Source: Kiritimatiellia bacterium
Lineage (GTDB): Bacteria; Verrucomicrobiota; Kiritimatiellia; UBA8416; JADHWI01
Direction: 5' to 3'
Assembly (NCBI GenBank): GCA_016783565.1
Contig: JADHWI010000027.1
Coordinates: 1 to 34,105 of the forward strand
DNA length: 34,105 bases
The translations under genes and the position numbers were made by a program. Below are positions 16,819 to 25,076 of this stretch, piece after piece. How positions within the stretch are numbered: the first letter of the stretch is position 1; each line of letters opens with the position of its first letter. Below the pieces are notes generated by a model, which worked only from the letters and a program-made list of their open reading frames with translations, was not told the DNA's origin and ran no database searches.

Positions 16819-17952
16819 TCACAGCCGACTCAAAATCGCTTTACCCACCAGGCGTCCAGCTTCGCGGTACTGCTTCTGATTCATCAGCGTGCCTTTACAA
16901 CAGGCATAAGGCACTTTGATTACAAGCGTGGAAATACTGAACGCCTCTTGCACAAAACCCGCAAGACGCCTGCAACCCGGTGCAGCCCTGTCATCCTCCC
17001 GGACGGGTTCCTCTGCCGCATACGTCTTCCCCAGCGCATCTGTAACCAAATGTGCCCACTTCACCGCCATATTATGACCATCCAAGTCCGACTCCTTATC
17101 AGGAACCACCATGTGAATGCCTTCAATATTCGTTCCGCCGCAAGCCTGAAAATCCACAACCAAAGAAGGACGGCAGCGCGTTGCCCAGGCGTGCATGTCA
17201 TTTTGCACCACCTGCACCTCATGTCTTTGAGGCGAAGCCGTCCATGCGTTGCACATGTCCTGTTGCACCCCCCCCGCACCGTACAGCCCCAAGGCCACAC
17301 CATCGGTATCCACAAAAGGGACGCCCCACACCACGGCATCGTTTTTCTTTTCGCGCGAAAGGCGCTCCAGCACCCCATCCATGACCCACGATCCAGGAGT
17401 CTCCCCACCGTACTGTCGACCCACAAAATACAGACCCGATTGCTGCCCGGCAGTCTTCCCGTAGTCGTTGCTCAAACGCAACATTTTACGCCCATCCTGA
17501 GACAACCCGATGACGTCGGTGCGCCAAAAGTTCTTTGATTTACGAACGAGAATGTCCACCTCATTACGTCCATACGGATGACACAGCGCCACCTCGGTCG
17601 AAGGCGAAGGGTACGGAATCTGCCAGGACACCCGCACCTGCCCGTCCTCACGAGTCCTGACCATGCCGCCGCCCGTGCGAAACCAGTTCTTGCCTTGTGG
17701 CTGGTAAGCAGGGTGACAGTTTGCAGGCTGCTCGAAACCCAGCATGTTGCGAGTAAAAACCAACGTCAGCGTGATCTTGTCAGGATGCGTCTCGGCTGGA
17801 GCCGTCTCAACCAATCGAAAACAAAACCACAGCGCCTTGCAGCCCCCCGCCGGGTCTGCGGCAAAAATCACTTCGCATCCTTCCGACGAATCTTTCACTT
17901 GTATCATCCTGGCATTTCCGCCCGGATACCGGCTCTGCAGCTTTAATCCCAT
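16819..17952 (-). CDS. M14 carboxypeptidase-like protein with lost zinc ligands
   Basis: A 377-residue protein with the plan of cytosolic-type M14 carboxypeptidases: an N-terminal beta domain (LWFCFRL .. ITLTLVFTRN .. WFRTG), the linker SWQIPYPSP .. HPYGRNE, then a core with GRQYGGETPGSWVMDG and VPFVDTDGVALG. In active enzymes the first motif reads RxHPGE and a later one DxHxH; here the first histidine is Tyr171 and the later one is Gln259 (VVDFQACGG), so two of three zinc ligands are missing. It is probably a non-hydrolytic homologue, perhaps a peptide binder. It starts 10 nt inside the upstream lipoprotein gene with no Shine-Dalgarno, which implies coupling. No signal peptide is seen. Confidence 0.65.
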   Translation of the reverse strand: MGLKLQSRYPGGNARMIQVKDSSEGCEVIFAADPAGGCKALWFCFRLVETAPAETHPDKITLTLVFTRNMLGFEQPANCHPAYQPQGKNWFRTGGGMVRTREDGQVRVSWQIPYPSPSTEVALCHPYGRNEVDILVRKSKNFWRTDVIGLSQDGRKMLRLSNDYGKTAGQQSGLYFVGRQYGGETPGSWVMDGVLERLSREKKNDAVVWGVPFVDTDGVALGLYGAGGVQQDMCNAWTASPQRHEVQVVQNDMHAWATRCRPSLVVDFQACGGTNIEGIHMVVPDKESDLDGHNMAVKWAHLVTDALGKTYAAEEPVREDDRAAPGCRRLAGFVQEAFSISTLVIKVPYACCKGTLMNQKQYREAGRLVGKAILSRL

Positions 17953-19640
17953 AATGGTTCAACTCGTTTCTTCTTTTTCTTTGACGACTCTTCTGCCTGC
18001 TCATCCAGCTCAACCAGCGCGGAAACAACCTGCGGTGCAGCTTTCTGCATGAGCTCCTGCAGCGCAACCCGAGCGTCGTCCCCCACGATTAACGTTGCCT
18101 TCGGATCCTTCTTGGATGAGTCCACAAACAACACCAGCTCAAACGCCCCTGAACCATTCTCCAAATAATAATTCGCAATGTCATCGGCCGTCAGTACCCA
18201 TTTCCCGCGAACCCGTTCAAACCCAAGATCAATACGACCTTTGCCATTCAGAGTCCGGTACACCAACTCCGTGCAGCACTGATACGAGTTATCACTGAAA
18301 TCAAAATTGAAGTCGTAGGGCATACCCAGGTAACAGAACAGCGATGTCAACTGTTCGGCACGCGCCTCCGCATCAATCATCGGACGCAAAATAATCATGC
18401 GATTCACATGCGTAACCATGATGTCCTCAAGAGAATTCAAGACCACCCCCTCTGCCACCGCCTCAATGACATCTGCTTCATGTCCTGACGCGGTCCGATC
18501 GCAAGCCACATGCGCACGCAAGGTCTTCAGTTGTTCGGGCGAAATTGCGCACGCAGACAACCGGGCATCTGTAATGCCGGCTTTTCGCCGCTGTTCCGGC
18601 GTACCCACATACGTGATGCCGTGCTTGAAGCTACCCGGCAGAAAAATATTGCTCATGTAACCGGCCGTGAAAGTCAGAATGATATCTCCCGGCTGCAGCA
18701 ATGCTCTAATCTTCCGTAAATCCTCCTCTGCGAACTCGGTCAATCGCGTGGCCGGTCGTTTGATACGCGCCACATTCTTGAACAGCGAACCTTGCGCCGC
18801 ATACATATCCTGCTTAAAGGAACCTCCTATTGAGCGCGACATGTCGGCAATTCGACTGTGCCGAAGATAATTGTGAACGTTCATCAGCGAGTGCCGACTC
18901 TCATGCAGCACATAGTGAATGTGAACCACTGCGTCGGCATGCAGACTATCCAATCCGTTAATTAAATCTGCATAGGCCTCATCCGTTTCGCGCAACCGCG
19001 ACAACGCACTATCCGCCAGAGTCAACTCACGGGAGAACAACTCCCAGGACACCTTCAGGCGGCGGAGCTCATCTATCGAAGTGACTGCAAGAAATGCATC
19101 ATTATACGTACCGGCCGGAATCGCATAATGCGGATAGGCTGAGTTTCCCAATGCCATAAGTTTCTTGTGCCCCATCACCAGAGACACAAGCCGGGCCCGA
19201 TAATACGACCAGCCAAACGTCGCGTTCAGCGCCAGAACCATCCCTCGGGTATGTGCTGCCGATGTAGCGCCTCGATGATTAAAATAGAAATCGCTAATCT
19301 CGCTCAACGCAACAGACGCGTTTCGAAAACGAAAGATAAGAAAGGCCACTTCCTCATTCTCATCCTGCGTGAAATAAGGGCGCCCATTCGTCCTCAACAC
19401 CCGTACCAATCTGGCGGCCTCACCATTAATGGAACTCAGCTCATCCAGCAACGCCAACAAGCGTGTGCGGTCCCTGGCAACCCGATTAAGGTCATAGCTC
19501 TTTCCCTTCTCCACCTCTTCAAAGGCGAACGACTGCGACACCCCCGCTTTACGCGCACTGCTTGTGGCACACCCACTAAAGACCACGCAGCAAAATGCAC
19601 AAAACAACAACCCGAAAAATTGCTTATTTAACGTATTCAT
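17943..19640 (-). CDS. Lipoprotein with YiiX-like permuted-papain (NlpC/P60 superfamily) domain
   Basis: A 565-residue envelope protein. The N-terminus is a lipoprotein signal with lipobox FSGC (Cys24). A helical region of about 280 residues follows, then a YiiX/YaeF-like permuted cysteine amidase domain: LLQPGDIILTF at about 315, the catalytic-type histidine in FKHGITYVG (His340), ADVIEAVAEGVV, and the cysteine pair in YQCCTELVYRTL (455-456). In permuted members the order histidine then cysteine is expected, as here. Such enzymes act on amide or ester bonds of lipids or peptides; the substrate is unknown. The C-terminus is lysine-rich. The start at 19640 (MNTLNKQFF) is favoured over 19703 because it yields a proper signal. 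It overlaps the rhomboid gene by 17 nt. Confidence 0.78.
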   Translation of the reverse strand: MNTLNKQFFGLLFCAFCCVVFSGCATSSARKAGVSQSFAFEEVEKGKSYDLNRVARDRTRLLALLDELSSINGEAARLVRVLRTNGRPYFTQDENEEVAFLIFRFRNASVALSEISDFYFNHRGATSAAHTRGMVLALNATFGWSYYRARLVSLVMGHKKLMALGNSAYPHYAIPAGTYNDAFLAVTSIDELRRLKVSWELFSRELTLADSALSRLRETDEAYADLINGLDSLHADAVVHIHYVLHESRHSLMNVHNYLRHSRIADMSRSIGGSFKQDMYAAQGSLFKNVARIKRPATRLTEFAEEDLRKIRALLQPGDIILTFTAGYMSNIFLPGSFKHGITYVGTPEQRRKAGITDARLSACAISPEQLKTLRAHVACDRTASGHEADVIEAVAEGVVLNSLEDIMVTHVNRMIILRPMIDAEARAEQLTSLFCYLGMPYDFNFDFSDNSYQCCTELVYRTLNGKGRIDLGFERVRGKWVLTADDIANYYLENGSGAFELVLFVDSSKKDPKATLIVGDDARVALQELMQKAAPQVVSALVELDEQAEESSKKKKKRVEPLWD

Positions 19641-20235
19641 GTGGCCCGGAATATACGGGCCCAAACCACTGCGGGCAAGAAAAAGCCCCGCCCAGCACCC
19701 CACCTAAATGACTCCACGTGTTAGGCACGCCAACATCACCCACGTGCAATCCGCCAAACACCACGCCACCGGACACCATCTCAAATACAGATTTAGCCAG
19801 AACAACCACCAGAACCACAGCGCCCTGCCACCGCTCGCCCCGCCGGACGCCCCCAAGCATCCGGACTCCATATAGCCCCATTAACCCATGCGCCACACCG
19901 GACAATCCGCAAAACCCATATTCCGACACTCCCGGAAAACAAAGCGCAGCAACAAGGCTGCCACCCATACAGGCAAAAAATGCACTCACGCGTCGACGTG
20001 CGTCATCCGCAACCAGGGAATACAACGTCAACACCGCGCCGGCATCCAAAAACAAATGGTACCAGGAGACATGCACAAATGCGTGCGTGAACAACGTCCA
20101 CACACGTCCCGAAAACAGTGCCGACGGCGACACCACCAGCCAACGATGATCCACCGGCACACCAAACAGATGCAGGTTCAAAATCACCAACAGCACACCC
20201 AGCACCGCCATATCCCAATAACGTCGAATCTTCAT
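19624..20235 (-). CDS. Rhomboid-family intramembrane serine protease, rhombosortase-like
   Basis: A 203-residue protein with about six membrane segments. Visible rhomboid features are WTLFTHAFVHVSWYHLFLD (51-64, where Asp64 replaces the usual Asn), the serine motif GLSGVAHG (Ser112) and the catalytic His176 in WSHLGG. The short size, a bare six-helix core and the HxxxxHxxxD-type motif are close to rhombosortases, which process GlyGly-CTERM proteins. A protein with such a tail is encoded directly upstream on the same strand. The start is put at ATG 20235, with GAGAGA about 6 nt upstream; ATG 20241 is possible. It is the first gene of a coupled three-gene operon. Confidence 0.8.
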   Translation of the reverse strand: MKIRRYWDMAVLGVLLVILNLHLFGVPVDHRWLVVSPSALFSGRVWTLFTHAFVHVSWYHLFLDAGAVLTLYSLVADDARRRVSAFFACMGGSLVAALCFPGVSEYGFCGLSGVAHGLMGLYGVRMLGGVRRGERWQGAVVLVVVLAKSVFEMVSGGVVFGGLHVGDVGVPNTWSHLGGVLGGAFSCPQWFGPVYSGPHEYVK

Positions 20236-20480
20236 GATCATTCTCTCAATGCCTGTTTTCCACAAGCTACGTCCTCTCGACAAGGCAGCCATTTTCCACA
20301 TCAGTAGCGCGGCCTTGTCCCCAAGGCCAGCGCGGATGTACCACACGCACCATCTCATCATCACCGCCAACAATCACTTAACACCAACCCAAGCAATCAC
20401 GCCTTCGGCGTGACAAGTCTGCCCTCAGGCCGGGACGGCCTGGGGCTACTCACCCCAAGCCGCGTCCCCCCGATTAACAA
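20236..20480. repeat. Composite dispersed repeat block
   Basis: Non-coding, between the rhomboid and VIT/VWA genes. It contains a GGCCTTG hairpin copy (20305-20333), the CACGCC-TTC-GGCGTG hairpin with the adjoining CAGGCC-GGGAC-GGCCTG hairpin (about 20398-20442), and the AAGCCGCGTCCCCCC module (20457-20481) also found at position 168. Confidence 0.75.
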
Positions 20481-22574
20481 TCAACTCCTTCTCCTCTCCT
20501 TCCTGATTTTCTTTCTGCGGGCCCACAGCCCGAACAACAGAAACAACGGTCCCACGGGACCCGTCCCACCACCGAATGACGGCAGATCAAAGTCCACACT
20601 TCTCCGCGGTTTTGCATTCCGCTGCGGAGTCGCAACAGCCGGCGTATTGACCGGACGCGTCGGTGCTTTGGCCACCACCCGTTTCTCCACCTGCTTCACG
20701 GCCGGCCCAACATCCGCAACCGCCATATCACGAATCGCGGCCAGCTCATCGGCACGCACTTTCTGAGCCGCCCGGTCACGCCCGATACGCGAGCGGTTAC
20801 GACGCTCAATCTTCCAACGCTTGTATTCATTGTCATTCTCCAGAACCAGGAAACTGGTGTACTCCGTCACGATCGAGTAGGTCTCCCCCAACCGCACAAT
20901 CTCATCAACGATTGGAGACTTTGAGCTGCCGCGATTGATTTGCTTCACAAGACTATCCACCCTGCGCGAGGCCCAGCTTCGCTCAAGCTCCGGATTCGCC
21001 GCATCGGCACTAAAGGCCAACGGGGAACTCTTCTTGAACGCGCGACCGCGAATGTCACCCTCTATCGTTACTCGGGCATTCGCACCGCCACCACGATAAC
21101 GACCAAATAAACGAACCGGCACACCATGATACAGGCTCGGCAACAGCTTGGGCTCCAGGTCATAAACTTCCACGCCATCGAACCGCACCTGTAAATCTGT
21201 AGCAACCGGACGCACCAACTTGCGGCGAAACGCCTGCGCCTGACGCGCAAAGTCATCCCCGCGTGAGATGAAAGCAGCCAGTCCGCCGGAATCTTCGGCG
21301 ATCTGCTCCAACAGGGGACGATTTACCTCATTACCCACCCCAACGCAGAACACCCGGCAGTTTCGCGGACGCTCACCGATCAACCGGATCAGCTCACTAC
21401 GTTCTTTCTGCTCGGTCATGCCGTCACTCAGAATCACCACGTTGAGCTGCCGATCCGGGTCCGCATAACGATAGGCCGTCTGAATCGCCGGACGCAGCAC
21501 GGTCCCACCGCGCGCCGACTGCGCATCCAGAAATTCCGCTGCACGCGACCGGGTGCTCGCATTCATTGCGGTCATGGTATCGAACAAAGCCGTAGGCTTC
21601 ACGTTGAACGTCATAAGCTCTACCCGATCCTGCTCTCCCAGCGCTTCGACAAAAGCACTGACCGAAGCCTTGCTCATGGCCAGCTTGCTGTCATTGGCCA
21701 TGCTGCCCGAGATATCCACAACAAAAACATAGTCCATACCGCTCAATGCCTTTCCAAGATCCTCACCGGCGGTAAGCGTCATCAGAAATGTGCCATCCTC
21801 ACCTTTCGGCTTTGTCGTAATCAGATCGATCCCTGTTTTCGGACGACTCAATCGACCTGCGACCACCAGGTCACGGGCCAGGCTGCCCTCACGCATCTCG
21901 AGACTGGCCTGCCAATACGACTCATCATGCCGCGCCATCACCATATCCTGCGTGTGACTGGGACTGACCAGCTTGACAATCGGCACCGCTGACTTCACTT
22001 CAAGATTCATTGCAAAGCGCCCCGTCGTGCGCTCATCAATATCGCCGCGCGTCACAGTCGCCAACGGATAGACATATGAGAACCAATCACTGTCGACATC
22101 AAGTTCCTGATAATACGTGACCTCAACCTTCTGATCCGCCTCCGGACCAATCGGAAAGATACGCATCTCGAAGCGCTTGTAGTCCACCTGCTCCAGCAGT
22201 CCGGGATCACGCCGCTTGCGCTTGTAGCTGTTATAAATCTCGCGAGCACGCTCTTTTTCCAAGACCTCGCCCACCATCTCCTTACCGTTGATCCACATGC
22301 TGAAGTTAGCCACAGAGGCCCCCTTTGGCACAGGAAACGTGTAAAGCGCCTCAACCTGGCGTTTCTCCGTGTTGTGAAACACTTGCGTAATCTTCGTGAC
22401 CGCGATCCCGTTGTTAATAACCACATCGACCGCGTGCTCCTTGATTTCCAGTACGCCACCGAAGCCACCATCCGCAATCAACAATCCTGCTCCCCGACTC
22501 ATCGGCGACAAAACACTCAAAACCGTGGCGACCACTGCCAACCACCCGATCCGCTTGCATCGTCTTGCTCTCAT
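20481..22574 (-). CDS. VIT and VWA domain protein with GlyGly-CTERM-like sorting tail
   Basis: A 697-residue exported protein. Residues 1-28 form a signal peptide. A VIT domain follows (about 35-165; VTKITQVFHNTEKRQVEALY, YTFPVPKGASV), then a von Willebrand A domain (about 275-450) whose metal site is intact: DISGSM, then a conserved threonine and SDG. A C-terminal region ends in an anchor: GGG at 668-670, a hydrophobic stretch (VGPLFLLFGLW) and a basic end (RRKKIRKERR). This layout is that of GlyGly-CTERM tails cleaved by rhombosortases. The family resembles the VIT/VWA sortase targets of marine bacteria. AAGGAG precedes ATG 22574, and a sigma-54-like promoter lies further upstream. Confidence 0.85.
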   Translation of the reverse strand: MRARRCKRIGWLAVVATVLSVLSPMSRGAGLLIADGGFGGVLEIKEHAVDVVINNGIAVTKITQVFHNTEKRQVEALYTFPVPKGASVANFSMWINGKEMVGEVLEKERAREIYNSYKRKRRDPGLLEQVDYKRFEMRIFPIGPEADQKVEVTYYQELDVDSDWFSYVYPLATVTRGDIDERTTGRFAMNLEVKSAVPIVKLVSPSHTQDMVMARHDESYWQASLEMREGSLARDLVVAGRLSRPKTGIDLITTKPKGEDGTFLMTLTAGEDLGKALSGMDYVFVVDISGSMANDSKLAMSKASVSAFVEALGEQDRVELMTFNVKPTALFDTMTAMNASTRSRAAEFLDAQSARGGTVLRPAIQTAYRYADPDRQLNVVILSDGMTEQKERSELIRLIGERPRNCRVFCVGVGNEVNRPLLEQIAEDSGGLAAFISRGDDFARQAQAFRRKLVRPVATDLQVRFDGVEVYDLEPKLLPSLYHGVPVRLFGRYRGGGANARVTIEGDIRGRAFKKSSPLAFSADAANPELERSWASRRVDSLVKQINRGSSKSPIVDEIVRLGETYSIVTEYTSFLVLENDNEYKRWKIERRNRSRIGRDRAAQKVRADELAAIRDMAVADVGPAVKQVEKRVVAKAPTRPVNTPAVATPQRNAKPRRSVDFDLPSFGGGTGPVGPLFLLFGLWARRKKIRKERRRS

Positions 22575-22640
22575 TCTGAGAACTCCTTCTTTGTGCGCGA
22601 CGGACAGAAATCATCCTATGCGCGTTGACACAACCCTTTC

Positions 22641-22655
22641 GCACATGCCGTGCCA
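22641..22655 (-). promoter_or_regulatory. Candidate sigma-54 (-24/-12) promoter of the VIT/VWA gene
   Basis: On the minus strand this reads TGGCACGGCATGTGC. It fits the sigma-54 consensus TGGCACG-N4-TTGC with one mismatch (GTGC) and has the required GG-N10-GC spacing. It lies 67-81 bp before the VIT/VWA start codon, beside a divergently transcribed sigma-54 activator gene. Confidence 0.65.
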
Positions 22656-22732
22656 GAAGAAGGAAACCTATCGCAACATACTTGCGCACAGCTGGTTACA
22701 CAAACAACGACTCAAAGACCGAAAGAACGATA

Positions 22733-22762
22733 TTGACGATATATGCATAAAACGCATACAAT
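22733..22762 (+). promoter_or_regulatory. Sigma-70-like promoter of the sigma-54 activator gene
   Basis: TTGACG (22733-22738), 18 bp, TACAAT (22757-22762), only 11 nt before the ATG at 22774, so the mRNA would have little or no leader. An inverted repeat TATGC-ATAAAAC-GCATA (22742-22758) lies inside it. It is a possible binding site of the activator, sited about 110-130 bp from the predicted sigma-54 start point. Confidence 0.6.
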
Positions 22763-22773
22763 ATAGACACTTT

Positions 22774-24261
22774 ATGAATACCCTAAACAACAAAGTGCGC
22801 AATCGATTCAAGTCCGTTGACCACCTGATCCGAACCAATCCATTCAGCGACGAGCGCATCAAAGCGAACCGGGCACTGGTCGGACAAGACGAGGTGTCCA
22901 GCCGTTCTGTTGCGCATAGCGAAGTAGTCAAAACCCTGGCCTCATTGCGCGAGAGCGGTCAGTGCCATCATGCCGACTACAGCAACGAAGACGCCTACCT
23001 CCTACAGTCCGCCATCCTTTTCACCTGCTTTCACAAGGTGCTCCACGACATGGATGCTCTCATTACCGCCCAACAGAAGACTGGCGACACATGCCGCCCT
23101 GTCCCATTCGCCAGCGACTTGCTCACTGAGCTACAGGCATTTGGGTTCTCGCAAACGGATGCCGTGCGATACATCGGACTGTTCTATCAACTACGACGCG
23201 CCTACCATTTCATTGCAGGCGGTCTGCTGGGCGGCAGCCCCTGCATGCGCACACTACGCTGCACCCTCTGGGAACAGGTCTTCACCCGCAACGTTCGACT
23301 CTACGAACATTATCTCTGGGAGCGCATGGAAGACTTCTCCGTACTGCTTCTTGGCGAGACCGGCACTGGGAAAGGTGCGGCAGCAGCCGCAATCGGGCGG
23401 TCTGGATTTATCCCTTTCGACCCCAGAAAAGGCCAGTTCAGACAGAGCTTTACAGAAGCGTTTGTCGCGACCAATCTCTCCGAATTTGCAGAATCATTAC
23501 TGGAATCAGAGATCTTCGGACACAAGCGTGGCGCATTCACCGGTGCCACCAGCGACAGACAAGGCATCCTGGCACGATGCAGTCGCTACGGATCAGTGTT
23601 CCTTGACGAAATCGGCGATGTTCCGATGACCGTGCAAATCAAACTGCTACGCGTCATGCAGGAGAGAACCTTCCAGCCTGTCGGCGGACAAGACGCATTG
23701 CGCTTCCACGGACGCGTCATTGCCGCAACCAATCAATCTATTGACAAACTCCGTCGTGACGGACGTATTCGCGATGACTTTTACTATCGACTCTGCTCAG
23801 ACCGCATCAAGATTCCACCATTGCGCGTGCGTATCGCCGAATCCGATGACGAGCTACCCATCCTGCTGCAGCACATCCTGAAGCGTCTGTGCGGAGAACG
23901 CGGCACGGAACTGGTAGACTCGGTACGCCAGACCATCGAAAAACATCTACCACGCGATTACGCATGGCCCGGCAACGTTCGCGAACTCGAGCAAACCGTA
24001 CGGCGCGTTCTCTTACGCGGCGATTGCGCTCCGGACTCCACCAGCATGGAGACCGTCGCATCAAGCGGCCTCCCCGCAGCGGTCGAAGCCGGCACCCTGG
24101 ATGCACGCGAGCTCACCGCCGAATACTGCGCCCACCTCTACGCCAAGCTCGGGACCTACGGCGACGTCGCCCGCCGCACCGGCCTCGACTGGCGCACCGT
24201 CAAGAAACACATCACCGGCACGGACAAGCAAGACCATAGACAACTGACAACTGACTACTGA
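22774..24261 (+). CDS. Sigma-54-dependent transcriptional activator (AAA+ enhancer-binding protein)
   Basis: A 495-residue enhancer-binding protein. The N-terminal about 180 residues are helical and not a response-receiver domain; I do not recognise the sensor. The AAA+ core has Walker A GETGTGKG at 194-201, the sigma-54 contact loop GAFTGA at 253-258, Walker B VFLDEIGD, and the arginine region FRDDFYYRLCSD written here as RDDFYYRLCSD. The C-terminus carries a helix-turn-helix (YGDVARRTGLDWRTVKKHI). The start is set at ATG 22774 because a promoter lies just upstream; the frame is open further but non-coding. The stop codon lies within the start of a heptanucleotide tandem repeat, so the last residues (QLTTDY) come from the repeat. 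It probably activates the divergent VIT/VWA gene. Confidence 0.88.
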   Translation: MNTLNNKVRNRFKSVDHLIRTNPFSDERIKANRALVGQDEVSSRSVAHSEVVKTLASLRESGQCHHADYSNEDAYLLQSAILFTCFHKVLHDMDALITAQQKTGDTCRPVPFASDLLTELQAFGFSQTDAVRYIGLFYQLRRAYHFIAGGLLGGSPCMRTLRCTLWEQVFTRNVRLYEHYLWERMEDFSVLLLGETGTGKGAAAAAIGRSGFIPFDPRKGQFRQSFTEAFVATNLSEFAESLLESEIFGHKRGAFTGATSDRQGILARCSRYGSVFLDEIGDVPMTVQIKLLRVMQERTFQPVGGQDALRFHGRVIAATNQSIDKLRRDGRIRDDFYYRLCSDRIKIPPLRVRIAESDDELPILLQHILKRLCGERGTELVDSVRQTIEKHLPRDYAWPGNVRELEQTVRRVLLRGDCAPDSTSMETVASSGLPAAVEAGTLDARELTAEYCAHLYAKLGTYGDVARRTGLDWRTVKKHITGTDKQDHRQLTTDY

Positions 24262-24408
24262 CTACCGACCACTGACTACCGACTACTGACTACCGACTAC
24301 TGACTACCGACTACCGACCACTGACTACTGACTACTGACTACTGACTACCGACTACTGACTACCGACCACTGACTACCGACCACTGACTACTGACCACCG
24401 ACAACTGG
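24241..24408. repeat. Heptanucleotide tandem repeat (GACTACY)n
   Basis: About 24 consecutive 7-bp units of the form GAC(T/C/A)AC(T/C), mostly GACTACT, GACTACC and GACCACT, without a break in phase over 168 bp. It starts inside the last codons of the sigma-54 activator gene. It is not a CRISPR: there are no spacers. Confidence 0.95.
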
Positions 24409-24599
24409 GCGCGGTCAGGACATAGGTAACATTTGAGGTTCAGGACATGGGTAACACTTTTCGGTTTGTTTGTCTAGCTGGAGTCGGGGAGCCGGAGGCC
24501 CCCGGGCTCTGACCACGGCGACCTTCGTTCTTGGCGGCACCACCGCACTATGGCATGCTCTGCCCTATAAGAGCGCGAGAGAAAAAGGGATAACAAACC
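24409..24599. mobile_element. Possible insertion-sequence end remnant
   Basis: Two direct copies of TCAGGACATRGGTAACA (24415-24431 and 24440-24456) lie 25 bp apart, followed by a GC-rich stretch with GGAGGCCCCCGGGCTC. Tandem GTTACCTATGTCCTGA-type motifs remind me of the multiple transposase-binding sites at the ends of IS481/IS3-like elements. No transposase reading frame remains. The identification is from memory and weak. Confidence 0.35.
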
Positions 24600-25076
24600 A
24601 TGCACAAAACAACTCATGAGATACCGCCGGATCAACGACCGGACGTAGAGGCTATGATTGCGGAAATCCGTAGCCAAATCGCAGACAAGGCAGAACCCAC
24701 GCCAGACACAGCAGACGATGAAAAGAATTTCTACGAAAACCTGGCAACGCTCAACCAATTATGCACCGTAGGATCCAGCGGTGGCGGCCTGCGAGGATTA
24801 CGAGACCGCATCGCATCACGGTTACTGGGCGGACTCCTCGCCCAAATCAATGCGTTTCATTCACACATGGTGCGCGTTCTGAACGGCATGGTACGCCTCC
24901 TGGACGGGACCGATGACGAGTCAGTCTCCGCAGTACTGTCTCGCGCACAACTCAGACACGATCTGCTCGAACAAATCAGCACCAGGCTGGCAGCATATGA
25001 CAAACTGCATATCGAAGAACGCTTAACACGCATTGAAGCGCAGATCGCCGCACAGAAAGGCGGGGACTCGAAGTGA
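24600..25076 (+). CDS. Glycan-cluster-associated protein of unknown function
   Basis: A 158-residue protein without signal peptide or membrane helix. The N-terminal part (DVEAMIAEIRSQIADKAE) resembles the short D-V-E-x-L-M-x-E-I-R segment that often heads small proteins and methyltransferases in O-antigen/capsule gene clusters. The rest is helical (LLGGLLAQINAFHSHMVRVL, ISTRLAAYDKLHIEERLTRI) and probably coiled coil near its C-terminus. The gene overlaps the following glycosyltransferase by 4 nt (GTGA), which points to a joint role, for example as an assembly partner. Function unknown. Confidence 0.7.
   Translation: MHKTTHEIPPDQRPDVEAMIAEIRSQIADKAEPTPDTADDEKNFYENLATLNQLCTVGSSGGGLRGLRDRIASRLLGGLLAQINAFHSHMVRVLNGMVRLLDGTDDESVSAVLSRAQLRHDLLEQISTRLAAYDKLHIEERLTRIEAQIAAQKGGDSK

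Noticed and set aside
16477-17538. 353-codon plus-strand frame
   Set aside because: It begins in repeat modules and continues opposite the carboxypeptidase-like gene; no domain is recognisable.
19718-20149. 143-codon plus-strand frame opposite the rhomboid gene
   Set aside because: Its translation is Thr/Pro/Arg-rich and typical of an antisense shadow; the minus strand carries clear rhomboid motifs.
24241-24408. Possible CRISPR array
   Set aside because: The repeat is contiguous with a 7-bp period and has no spacers; no cas gene is present.
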